NCBI GenBank assembly: GCA_937900305.1
Contig: CALCCV010000301.1
Location: 1-16,961, forward strand
Reading direction: 5' to 3'
DNA: 16,961 nucleotides
Origin: an uncultured Pseudobdellovibrionaceae bacterium
Lineage (GTDB): Bacteria > Bdellovibrionota > Bdellovibrionia > Bdellovibrionales > Bdellovibrionaceae
The notes under the pieces are model-generated. The model saw nothing but the letters and a program-made list of their open reading frames with translations. It was not told where the DNA came from and searched no databases. The position numbers were made by a program, and so were the translations under genes. The number at the start of each line of letters is the position of its first letter. The stretch's first letter is position 1. This document shows, piece after piece, positions 1-7,900 of this stretch.

Positions 1-253
1 TGGGCAAGACTTTCGCCCGATGGGGAACCAACTCGCTCTCGGCATCGAAATGCGCCAGGCTCCGAAAGCTAAGCGCAATGATCATCGCTTCGGCCGTTGA
101 CCCTCGAAAGACAGGATTGAGCCCCGTGGGTTCCTCAATCATTCCCATCCGCAAAATCGACTTAGGACTTGCTGCCACAGACGCACAGAAACCCCAGCAA
201 AGCCCAAAGAAAATCACCATCGTGGAACATAGATTTTGAAATGCACTTTTCAT
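1..253 (-). CDS. Extracellular solute-binding protein, family 5 (peptide/oligopeptide ABC transporter type), N-terminal part
   Basis: This reading frame is open from an ATG at 253-251 to the left edge, giving 84 codons of a longer gene. Residues 1 to about 29 form a Sec signal peptide: a short basic start (MKS), a hydrophobic core (MVIFFGLCWGFC) and a likely cleavage site after ASVAA. The mature start, with LRMGMIEEPTGLNPVF followed by LSFRSLAHFDAESELVPH, follows the pattern that opens SBP_bac_5 periplasmic binding proteins (the OppA/DppA type: a beta strand, 'EP..LNP', then a residue run ending in 'L...D....LVP'). Such proteins capture peptides or other solutes in the periplasm for an ABC importer. 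The substrate cannot be told from this fragment. No strong Shine-Dalgarno lies directly before the ATG. The gene is transcribed away from the rest of the window. Confidence 0.8.
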   Translation of the reverse strand, partial: MKSAFQNLCSTMVIFFGLCWGFCASVAASPKSILRMGMIEEPTGLNPVFRGSTAEAMIIALSFRSLAHFDAESELVPHRAKVLP

Positions 254-382
254 TTCTCGATTGTAGACTTTCACAGTCTCCCTACCAAGGAAATCAGATA
301 AGGTGGGGCCTAATTTAGGTCTATCATCGGAAAAATCTGAAGTTTTTAATCCGACTCAATTGGTCTTTCATCGGGCGGCTGA

Positions 383-652
383 TCGAATGGCCGTCTTCCG
401 CGTGTTAACACCTGTGTTAACAACAGAGGTTGGGCTCAGGTCTCCCCAGGCTACCAAGTTCAATATAGGGTGACCAAATGGACTCCACCCGAAAATCCCG
501 GTGAGCCGGCCTTGGAATTTGTAAATCGAAAGATCCTTAGTCCTAACGGGGGCGTCGAGGAAGATTGCAATTTCAAAGTATTGCTTTCCCGAGCCGCCGC
601 CGCTGACGCGCCTATCGCCACTCTCCGAAACGGAAATTGCGGGACACCCTGA
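383..652 (+). pseudogene. Coding-like open stretch without a clear start (possible gene relic)
   Basis: The frame is open from 383, just after a TGA at 380-382, to a TGA at 650-652. The only plausible internal start is a GTG at 470, giving 60 residues with no clear ribosome binding site. From about 434 the translation looks protein-like: GYQVQYRVTKWTPPENPG, then a run with two cysteines (DCNF and NGNCGTP). Codon choice (many GCC, GAA, ATC, CGA) resembles the neighbouring genes. I recognise no family. It could be the 3' remnant of a decayed secreted protein gene, a real small gene with a GTG start, or chance. Confidence 0.25.
402..423. promoter_or_regulatory. Tandem TGTTAACA palindromes (possible operator)
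   Basis: GTGTTAACAC at 402-411 is a perfect 10-base palindrome. A second GTGTTAACA begins at 414, so the TGTTAACA cores (403-410 and 415-422) lie 12 bases apart, slightly over one helical turn. The pair also reads as an imperfect inverted repeat of about 20 bases. Tandem palindromes between divergent genes suggest binding of a dimeric repressor or activator. The regulator and target gene are unknown. Confidence 0.35.
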
Positions 653-702
653 GTGACCTGATCAAAAATCCACACCTTAACTTTCCGCACAATCAAAAAA
701 AA

Positions 703-764
703 TCGATGACCATCACCTCTATCGTGTTAGGTTTCATCTTTCTTTTGGAAAGGAAGGTCATCGA
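703..764 (+). promoter_or_regulatory. Inverted repeat ending on the lipoprotein start codon
   Basis: TCGATGACC at 703-711 is the exact reverse complement of GGTCATCGA at 756-764. The right arm takes in the last two bases of the Shine-Dalgarno AGGAAGG (751-757), the spacer and the first base of the ATG at 764. If both arms are in the transcript, a 9-base-pair stem with a 44-base loop could partly mask the start. The loop is long, so it may equally be chance or a protein-binding site. Confidence 0.25.
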
Positions 765-1969
765 TGACTCAAGTTTTTTCAACCGGAATCGAGCACAAAC
801 TTTCAAGGCCATCCCTCGCGACGGTTTTCGTTTTGTTCGCGACCATGATTTCAGGAGCTCTCCTCACCGGCTGCAACAAAGACGGCGGCGGTAGCGCGCC
901 CCGAACGGCCGGACCCGACCAGGGGCCGCCAATCCCTTGTGAGTTTTCTTTTTCCGAAGGCGCAGGAAACCTCGGTATTTTTAGCGAAGATTTCAAAGAG
1001 TCCTTTTTCAAAAAGATCTTCAACGCCAATCTTTTAAAAAGTGTCCAACACGCTTCGGCTGAAAGCACTCTCAGCTTCATCGCCCGTGCTGGAATTGAAA
1101 TTTATCAAGCGCCAGCGATGGGCCGAAGTGACTGTCAGTTTCTGAGCTCGTTCGCAAACCCTCCAGCCACGATTTCGACCATGTGGTCGAAAGCCACCGA
1201 GGGCGACAATCCCCAGGTGAGTTACACCCTCGGTGTATTTTGGCCGAGTTCTCGAACCGATCCGCAAGAAAGTCCCGACCAACCCAACACCATCGTCTTG
1301 CGACAAAATGTTGATCGATGGACTGTCGTCCACGAATTCATGCATCACAACTATTATGAGTCAGCCCAAGCGCTGACGGGTTACGACGAAGCCATCGAGA
1401 GTCGCAATCTCAACGCCGCCATCGATCGCTTGGAGTTGGCAATGGCTCCAGAAGTCAACCTTGCCGACGAGGCCAACTTCACCACGGCCGCGATCGCTTT
1501 GAACGAGGTGATTGACGGATTTATTTCAAACCTCACTCACTTCACTTTTGAAGAAATCACAATCGAAGGACAGCTTCGAGATCTCTATCGATCGGGCCAG
1601 CTCCCCTACGTTCCCGAACGCGCCTACGCCAATGGTGCGTGGTACATCAAAGCAAGCTTTGAGTCCGCCAAAGATCGAATCAAAAAAGTCACCACAGAAG
1701 TTGAATTGTTCAAAAACAAACGGCTCATTTTTGGTCACACAAACCCCGCCTCCAGCGTCACCGGGAGCCTTACCAAACTCGCCGATGTAAAAAACACTCT
1801 CCTGAACACCGTGCGCACGTTGCTTCCGAGTGAAAGTATCAGCTGGTCGAGGAAAGTTCAGATTCAACCGAAGGAGCTGAACCTAAAAGGCTGTCCACAT
1901 GACCAAATCAATCAGACTCCCGAATTGATTCTTGAAAAACTGCAGAACTTGCAGAGACAGCGCTTGTGA
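764..1969 (+). CDS. Putative zinc-metallopeptidase lipoprotein
   Basis: This 401-residue protein begins at an ATG with a strong Shine-Dalgarno (AGGAAGG, 6 bases upstream). Residues 1-37 form a type II signal peptide with a hydrophobic stretch (LATVFVLFATMISGALL) and a lipobox LTGC, so Cys37 should be lipidated. A Gly/Pro-rich linker follows (about 40-58). Residues 190-194 are HEFMH in the context WTVVHEFMHHNYY, which matches the HExxH zinc motif. NEVID at 247-251 resembles the NExxD motif that supplies the third zinc ligand in thermolysin-like gluzincins, though the spacing of over 50 residues is much longer than in thermolysin. No named family is recognised, so peptidase activity is inferred from the motif alone. 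The protein would sit on the inner or outer membrane facing the periplasm. Its stop overlaps the start of lplA by four bases (GTGA), so the two are probably co-translated, although no functional link is known. Confidence 0.75.
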   Translation: MTQVFSTGIEHKLSRPSLATVFVLFATMISGALLTGCNKDGGGSAPRTAGPDQGPPIPCEFSFSEGAGNLGIFSEDFKESFFKKIFNANLLKSVQHASAESTLSFIARAGIEIYQAPAMGRSDCQFLSSFANPPATISTMWSKATEGDNPQVSYTLGVFWPSSRTDPQESPDQPNTIVLRQNVDRWTVVHEFMHHNYYESAQALTGYDEAIESRNLNAAIDRLELAMAPEVNLADEANFTTAAIALNEVIDGFISNLTHFTFEEITIEGQLRDLYRSGQLPYVPERAYANGAWYIKASFESAKDRIKKVTTEVELFKNKRLIFGHTNPASSVTGSLTKLADVKNTLLNTVRTLLPSESISWSRKVQIQPKELNLKGCPHDQINQTPELILEKLQNLQRQRL

Positions 1970-2985
1970 CAAACGTTCGCGTTCTCGTGTCACAAAGTTT
2001 TGATCCGTGGTTGAATCTGGCCACGGAAGAATGGATTTTCCGCGACATGGATCCGACGGTGCAAACGTTGTTTCTCTGGCGCAATGACCACACTGTGGTC
2101 ATTGGTCGCAGTCAAAATCCCTGGGCCGAATGCAACCTAGTGAAAATGCATGAAGACGGAGTTCGCCTCGCCCGCAGAACCAGCGGCGGTGGCGCCGTTT
2201 ACCAAGACCTGGGCAACACTTGCTTTACGTTCCTTTCTCCCAAAGAAGGTTACGATCGCACAGTGAATTCCAATATCATTTTAAAGGCGCTTGAAACTTT
2301 TGGCATTCGTGGCGAGGCTTCGGGTCGCAATGATCTGGTCTTGCCAAGCGACGATGGTCCCCGAAAGTTTAGCGGAAGCGCCTTTCGTGAAACCCGCGAT
2401 CGATCTTTTCATCACGGTACAGTTTTGATGTCGACAGATCTCACACGCCTCTCTGAATATCTCACTCCGCACCCGAAAAAACTTCAGTCCAAAGGGCGGG
2501 CCTCCGTGAGGGCGCGCGTGATGAATCTCATCGAAGTGGCTCCGAAAATCTCTCACGACGTTCTTTGTCCGGCGATCATCAAAGCATTTTTTGAAACCTA
2601 TCAATCCCAATGTGAGATCGAGCTTCTCGATCCGACAAAAATTTCGCTCGAAAAAAGCCTTCAAGAAAAATATGAAGAGCTGAAGTCGTGGGAATGGCGT
2701 TTTGGCCACGCCCCTCAATTTCAGCAGCAGCTGACCGAATATCTGAGTTGGGGTTTCGTCGAAGTGTTTATCGATTCCGAAAATGGCCATATCACCAGAG
2801 CTGCCGTTTATTCGGACTCGCTCTTTCCCCAACTGATCGAAGGCCTCGCGCTGGCTCTTCGCGGTCAACCCTACAGCCAACAGGGAGTTGCTCTGGCGGC
2901 GGAAGCTCTCCGCGAAGCCGCCCCTGCCCACATCGCCGAAATCAACGAATTTGAACTATGGATGAAGAGCCAAGTGGAAATCTAA
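1966..2985 (+). CDS. lplA: Lipoate-protein ligase A
   Basis: LplA activates free lipoate with ATP and attaches it to lysines of the lipoyl domains of 2-oxoacid dehydrogenases and the glycine cleavage H protein in the cytoplasm. The 339 residues are nearly the same length as E. coli LplA (338) and share its long conserved runs: FDPWLNLATEEWIFR near the N-terminus, LFLWRNDHTVVIGRSQNPW (35-53), the lipoate/ATP-binding RRTSGGGAVYQDLGN (70-84), ASGRNDLV (118-125) and RKFSGSAFRET, whose Lys134 corresponds to the essential Lys133 of the E. coli enzyme. HHGTVL follows. The C-terminal accessory domain is present (SWEWRFGHAP and GHITRAAVYSDS are recognisable), so this is the two-domain type that needs no partner. 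The GTG start at 1966 overlaps the stop of the upstream lipoprotein gene and lacks a good Shine-Dalgarno, which suggests translational coupling. Its stop abuts a terminator hairpin. Confidence 0.95.
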   Translation: MTNVRVLVSQSFDPWLNLATEEWIFRDMDPTVQTLFLWRNDHTVVIGRSQNPWAECNLVKMHEDGVRLARRTSGGGAVYQDLGNTCFTFLSPKEGYDRTVNSNIILKALETFGIRGEASGRNDLVLPSDDGPRKFSGSAFRETRDRSFHHGTVLMSTDLTRLSEYLTPHPKKLQSKGRASVRARVMNLIEVAPKISHDVLCPAIIKAFFETYQSQCEIELLDPTKISLEKSLQEKYEELKSWEWRFGHAPQFQQQLTEYLSWGFVEVFIDSENGHITRAAVYSDSLFPQLIEGLALALRGQPYSQQGVALAAEALREAAPAHIAEINEFELWMKSQVEI

Positions 2986-3033
2986 AAAACTGGAACACGT
3001 TGATGTTGGTCAACACGATTGTGTTCCAGTTTT
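2986..3033. terminator. Bidirectional hairpin terminator between lplA and radD
   Basis: AAAACTGGAACAC (2986-2998) pairs perfectly with GTGTTCCAGTTTT (3021-3033), a 13-base-pair stem flanked by A and T runs so that it works on both strands. The 22-base loop contains a second small hairpin, GTTGA (2999-3003) with TCAAC (3010-3014). It starts directly after the lplA stop and ends one base before the radD stop codon (3035-3037 on the minus strand), filling the convergent gap. Confidence 0.85.
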
Positions 3034-3034
3034 A

Positions 3035-4762
3035 TCAAGACAAAAATATTTTTTCGCGGATCACCCAGTAGTGTTTTTGTTTTCGAGCAATCACAAACAG
3101 TGGTTTTCGAAATCGAGACTGCAAATCAACGGCCCCAGCGGCGTCTCGAATCTCTAAACTTTTCTCGGGAGTCCGATTGTGCATGCGAACAAAATTGAAA
3201 TGAAAGGCACGTCGCGCGTCGGCGCTGTCGAAGTAGAAAAACTCTTTCAGCAGATTGCCATCGAAGTCGGAATAGATAACTTCGAGTCTTGCAAAGCCCC
3301 GTTTGTCCATGGAGAGTTGAAACATCATATCCTCCACACGCAAGACGTGAGCGTCTTTCAAGGCCATCGCTTCCTTTAACTTCTTATCGTTATCGACCAA
3401 AATATTTTCACATCGAGCGCAGACTCGCGCGGAGGTGTCATTTTCGGCGCCACACTTTTCACATCGCTTAAACCGAAATCGGAATCCGCAATCTTTAAGG
3501 TCCCTCGTGCCGGGAATTTCGACTGCTCCGCGACACCTTCGACCAAAGTGCTCAATCACCAAACCTTCTGAATCCACCAAGCCCCAAAATTCGTTGGCTC
3601 CCCCACAGGATGGACAAGTGACCGTCACCGATACGGAATCAGAATGTGGTTTGTCCTCTTCGATTTCGGGAGAAAACAGGTGATGCCCTTGACCGGTGTA
3701 ATCCAAAACCAAGCAATCCGCTTTGCCAGGGCTCAGACGCAACCCACGGCCCACGATCTGTTGAAACAGACTCACGGATTCGGTGGGCCGTAAAATTGCA
3801 ATGACATCGACGTGAGGGGCATCAAAGCCCGTTGTCAAAACCGATACATTCACTAAAAATTTCAACTCGCGCTTTTTAAATTTAGCGATGATCAGATCCC
3901 GATTTTCTTCAGCAGTATCGCCAACCACCAGCGCCGAATTATTTTCGGGCAAACATTGCAATATTTCTTTGGCGTGGTGAACGGACGAGGTGAAGATCAT
4001 GACTCCGCAGCGCTCTACGGCCAGATCGACGATATTTTGAATAATGACCGGTGTGATTCGTTTTTGATCTTTCAATAAGCGTTCGATCTGTTCGGCAACG
4101 AAGCGCACTCCTTGAAGTTTTAAGCTTGAAAAATCATAACACGCCACTGGTGAATCGATGACCACCGGCGGAGTCAAGAATCCATTTCTAATCAGATACC
4201 GGAGTGACAGTTCGAAAACGCATTTTTTAAAAAATCTTTCGGCGTCTGTCTTTCGCATTTTTTTGGGCTGATGATATTCATAGAGCCAACCAAAACCCAA
4301 TCGATACGGTGTCGCCGTCAAACCCAAAATACAGATGGCGGGATTGGCGGCCCGCAATTTTGAAATCACTTGAAAGTATTGAGTGTCGCCGTCCATCGAA
4401 ACTCGGTGACACTCGTCAATGACCAACAACGAAAAGTCATTAAAGAAATTTTCATCGGCTCGCGCGATGGACTGAATGCTGCCAAAAATGGTTTTCTGCG
4501 AAACTTCCTTGCGCTGAAGACCCGCCGAAAAAATTCCTGCGTTGTCGCTGCAATTCAAAAATTTTTCATAGTTTTGTTCAACCAGCTCGCGCACATGAGC
4601 CAGCACGAGGACACGGCCCTTTGCCAATCGGGCCAATTCGGCAATCACCAAACTTTTTCCAGCTCCCGTCGGCAAGACGATCACGGCGGGCGATCGCTCG
4701 CCGCGAAAATGTTTGAGAGTTGCGTTCACTGCATCCCGTTGGTAATTGCGGAGTTCGTGCAT
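3035..4762 (-). CDS. radD: DNA repair helicase RadD (YejH family, superfamily 2)
   Basis: RadD is a superfamily 2 ATPase that acts with RecA and SSB in double-strand break and crosslink repair in E. coli. The protein matches E. coli RadD along its length (575 versus 586 residues). Visible elements are the Q-motif-like ELRNYQRDAV (3-12), Walker A PTGAGKS (31-37), DECH (116-119), TAT motif III (149-151), LTTGFDAPHVD (309-319) and motif VI QIVGRGLR (335-342). The C-terminal part carries two four-cysteine sets, C383/C386/C410/C425 and C434/C437/C448/C451, as in the zinc-binding region of the family. I chose the ATG at 4762, which gives MHELRNYQ and aligns with the E. coli start MIFTLRPYQ. A TTG at 4780 would add six residues but has no clear advantage. 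The gene is divergent from gltB and convergent with lplA, and so is probably transcribed alone. Confidence 0.93.
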   Translation of the reverse strand: MHELRNYQRDAVNATLKHFRGERSPAVIVLPTGAGKSLVIAELARLAKGRVLVLAHVRELVEQNYEKFLNCSDNAGIFSAGLQRKEVSQKTIFGSIQSIARADENFFNDFSLLVIDECHRVSMDGDTQYFQVISKLRAANPAICILGLTATPYRLGFGWLYEYHQPKKMRKTDAERFFKKCVFELSLRYLIRNGFLTPPVVIDSPVACYDFSSLKLQGVRFVAEQIERLLKDQKRITPVIIQNIVDLAVERCGVMIFTSSVHHAKEILQCLPENNSALVVGDTAEENRDLIIAKFKKRELKFLVNVSVLTTGFDAPHVDVIAILRPTESVSLFQQIVGRGLRLSPGKADCLVLDYTGQGHHLFSPEIEEDKPHSDSVSVTVTCPSCGGANEFWGLVDSEGLVIEHFGRRCRGAVEIPGTRDLKDCGFRFRFKRCEKCGAENDTSARVCARCENILVDNDKKLKEAMALKDAHVLRVEDMMFQLSMDKRGFARLEVIYSDFDGNLLKEFFYFDSADARRAFHFNFVRMHNRTPEKSLEIRDAAGAVDLQSRFRKPLFVIARKQKHYWVIREKIFLS

Positions 4763-4945
4763 AGTCTTCAAGTCTATCAACCGCCAGCAGCCTAAGCCCA
4801 GTTTTTTTTAGAGTATAAACACAAATTCAAAAACTTTTTCCTAAAGTCATTATTCTAAATAAAAAATTGTGAACTTCGCGTTTGCTTCAACAAATTTTCG
4901 GATGCTATCGTCGCATGAAAATTCAGTTTTGCCGGGAGAAACTCC
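4763..4945. promoter_or_regulatory. Divergent AT-rich spacer between radD and gltB
   Basis: This 183-base gap must contain both promoters and is clearly AT-rich at about 4800-4910. On the minus strand, TATACT (4817-4812) is a good -10 candidate about 50 bases from the radD ATG, but no matching -35 box is clear. On the gltB side, TTGTGA near 4867 followed 17 bases later by ACAAAT is a weak pair. I saw no sigma-54 type GG/GC pair. The gltB Shine-Dalgarno GGGAG is at 4934-4938. Confidence 0.35.
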
Positions 4946-7900
4946 ATGGACGCCACTAGCTTTCGCCATGGCTTATATGACGAAAATTTTGAAAAAGACG
5001 CTTGTGGAATTGGCCTGGTTGTCAACGCATCAAAACCCTCAAGCCACCTGATTATTCAACAGGGACTTGAGATCTTAAAAAATCTGGCCCATCGCAGTGC
5101 CCTGGGCGCTGATGGACGAACCAGCGACGGCGCCGGTCTAATGACACAAATTCCAGATGCCTTTTTTCGTCGTGAATTGACACGCACCCTGGGTGCAGAT
5201 CCGCTGCCGGCCATCGGCGACTATGGCGTGGCCCAAATATTTCTACCTCACGCCACCAACTCCGTTGAATGGGTGCAACGAATTTCGACGGCCGCTGAAA
5301 ATTATGATCTTCAACTCCTGGCCACTCGCGAGGTTCCGACCAATTCGAGCGTCTTAGGACCGCTCGCTCAAGACATCGAGCCTGTCATTCAACAGATGTT
5401 TTTTGACCAACGTCGGACCACTTCTCAAAAATTCACAGATCTGGAATTTCAATCTCGGCTTTCGGCGCTGCGAAGCTGGTGCGAAATCGAATTTCGCCAA
5501 TTCAGTGCCTGTCGTGATCCCGAGACCGGAAAAACCCTCAGTCAATTTTACATTTGCAGTTTTTCGACGCGAACGATGATTTACAAAGGATTGATGCAAC
5601 CCAAGGACTTGGGCAATTATTTTCGCGACTTGTGTGACGACCTGTTTCACAGCCAGTTCGCCATGGTTCATTCTCGATTCAGCACCAACACTTTGCCGGC
5701 TTGGGAGTTGGCCCAACCGTTTCGATGGTCCTGCCACAACGGTGAAATCAACACCATTTTTGGCAACCGGCAGTGGATGAAGGCGCGTGGCTTTCGCATG
5801 ACCGCCGGGCGAAGTGATTCAAATAGTTTTGACGAAGCCCTTGAGCACCTCTTGCTGGGTGGCCACTCGCTGGTTGAAGCGATGATGATTTTAGTTCCCG
5901 AACCTTGGGAGAAAAATGATCTCCTCGATAGGTCTTTAAAGAACTTTTATGCCTTTCACGCTCTACGAATGGAGCCGTGGGATGGCCCGGCCGCACTCTG
6001 TGTTTCGCAAGGAGCTCAAGTGGGCCTGTGTTTGGACCGCAATGGCCTGCGACCCTGCCGGTATGAAATCTTAAAAGATGGCACGCTGATCGCCGGATCT
6101 GAAGCCGGCACTTTGCAAATCCCGGCGCAGAAAATTTTACGCAAAGGCCAATTGGCACCGGGACAGTTGGTGATTGTTGATCTCAAAACTGGCCACATTG
6201 ATCTCGACAATGATCTCAAACTTCAATCCGCGCTGAAAGCGCCGTTTGGTGAGTGGTGTAAAAATGAAATTTTCCCGATGCCATCAAGGCCCGAAAAAAA
6301 AATAGAATCGCCCTTCCCAAATCAAAATCCATGGCCTCAGCTGGCTCGTTTTGGTTTTCACTTTGATGAGATTTTGCAGTCGTTAGTTCCACTGTTCGAG
6401 AATCAGGAGGAGCCACTGTCCTCGATGGGCTACGATACGCCGCTGCCGTTGCTCTCGGATCATCCTCAACTTTTGTCTCAATACTTTCGCCAATCGTTCG
6501 CCCAAGTGACAAATCCGCCAATGGATTCGCTGAGAGAAAAATCGGTGATGTCGTTAACGACCTACCTTGGCGCCCGCGCCCGCATTTGCCCTTCGCAACC
6601 CGACGGCAAAAAAAGATGGAAGTTCGAATCGCCCCTCCTTGCAGCCCACCAACTCAACACTTTCGTTTCGGCAAATTTTATCGACACCACCTTTGACGTT
6701 CGGGGCGGGCCTGAATCCCTTCGTCAGCGAATTGCTGATATCTGCCTTAGCAGTGCCGATTGGGTTCGTGGCGGAGCCGACGTCCTCGTGCTATCAGATC
6801 GGCTCGCTAATTCAAATCGGGCAGCGATTCCACCCCTCCTGATGGTCTCTGCGATTCACCATCATTTGATCAAAGTTCAATTGCGCTTAGAAACCTCTTT
6901 GGTGTCGCAATCGGGCGAAATTCGGGACTCTCACCAAATTGCCAGTTTGATTTCGTTTGGTGCAGATGCCGTTCAACCTTACTCGGTCGAACTCCTGGCC
7001 ACTGAACTTATCGGCTCTTCCGGTTGGCTCAAGGGCTCTGCCGAGGAAGCGTTCGAACGCTACCGTGCGGGAATCAGCAAGAGCTTGCTGAAAGTCATGT
7101 CTAAACTCGGCATTTCGACATTGCAGTCCTACTGCGGCTCTCAGGCCTTTGAAATTCTGGGTCTGTCGGAAGAGTTGGTGAATGAATATTTTCCTGGAAC
7201 AGCGACCCGAATGGGCGGCCTCGATCTGGAAATTCTCACCGAAGAGATCCTTCGGCGTTGGCAAAGTGTGGATGCGGTGGCGGAACTCCCTTCCGAGCTT
7301 TCGTCCCTACCTTCGCGAGGCGACGTGCACTATCGTTCTGGCGGAGAGTTTCACCAATGGAATCCACAAACACTCACCCTTCTTCAATCTGCCACAAGGG
7401 AAAATAATTTCGAGTCGTTCAAAGTTTTCAGCGACGAGGTTCGCAAAAATGAACGTTTCACTCTGCGAGGGCACCTCGGATTCAAAGAGACAGCCCCCCT
7501 CCCCATATCAGAAATTGAAAGTGCGACAGACATCGTCAAATCTTTCACCACTGGGGCGATGTCTCTAGGCGCGCTCAGCGCCGAAGCGCACGAAGGACTC
7601 GCCATCGCTATGAATCGCATGGGTGCAAAGAGCAACTCGGGCGAGGGCGGTGAAGACGGGCTGCGATTTCGGGCTCTCGACAATGGCGACAGCAAAAATT
7701 CGGCGATCAAACAAATTGCCTCGGGTCGATTTGGCGTGACAGCTCGCTATTTAGTGAACGCGCAAGAACTACAAATCAAGATGGCTCAAGGAGCGAAACC
7801 CGGTGAAGGTGGCCAACTCTCGGGTTCAAAGGTGGATTCAGAGATCGCCCGAATTCGCCACTCGACACCGGGTGTGACCTTGATCTCGCCGCCACCTCAT

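Larger units (their letters stand above)
254..763. other. Long intergenic region between divergent genes
   Basis: These 510 bases separate the solute-binding protein (minus) from the lipoprotein (plus) and should hold both promoters. I see: a short interrupted palindrome CCTAATTTAGG at 309-319, on the solute-binding-protein side; two TGTTAACA palindromes 12 bases apart at 403-422; an open, coding-like stretch at 383-652 with no convincing start; and an inverted repeat (703-711 with 756-764) that ends on the lipoprotein start codon. I could not pick -35/-10 boxes with confidence on either strand, and no RNA gene is recognisable. Confidence 0.6.

Noticed and set aside
2281..2931. A 216-residue open frame on the minus strand opposite lplA
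   Set aside because: It is the antisense shadow of a well-conserved gene, has no recognisable motif, and its composition mirrors the sense codons.
4915..4959. A 14-codon ORF (MKIQFCREKLHGRH) overlapping the gltB start, as a possible leader peptide
   Set aside because: It has no ribosome binding site and no attenuator-like hairpins or run of regulatory codons, and the overlap with gltB is readily explained by chance.
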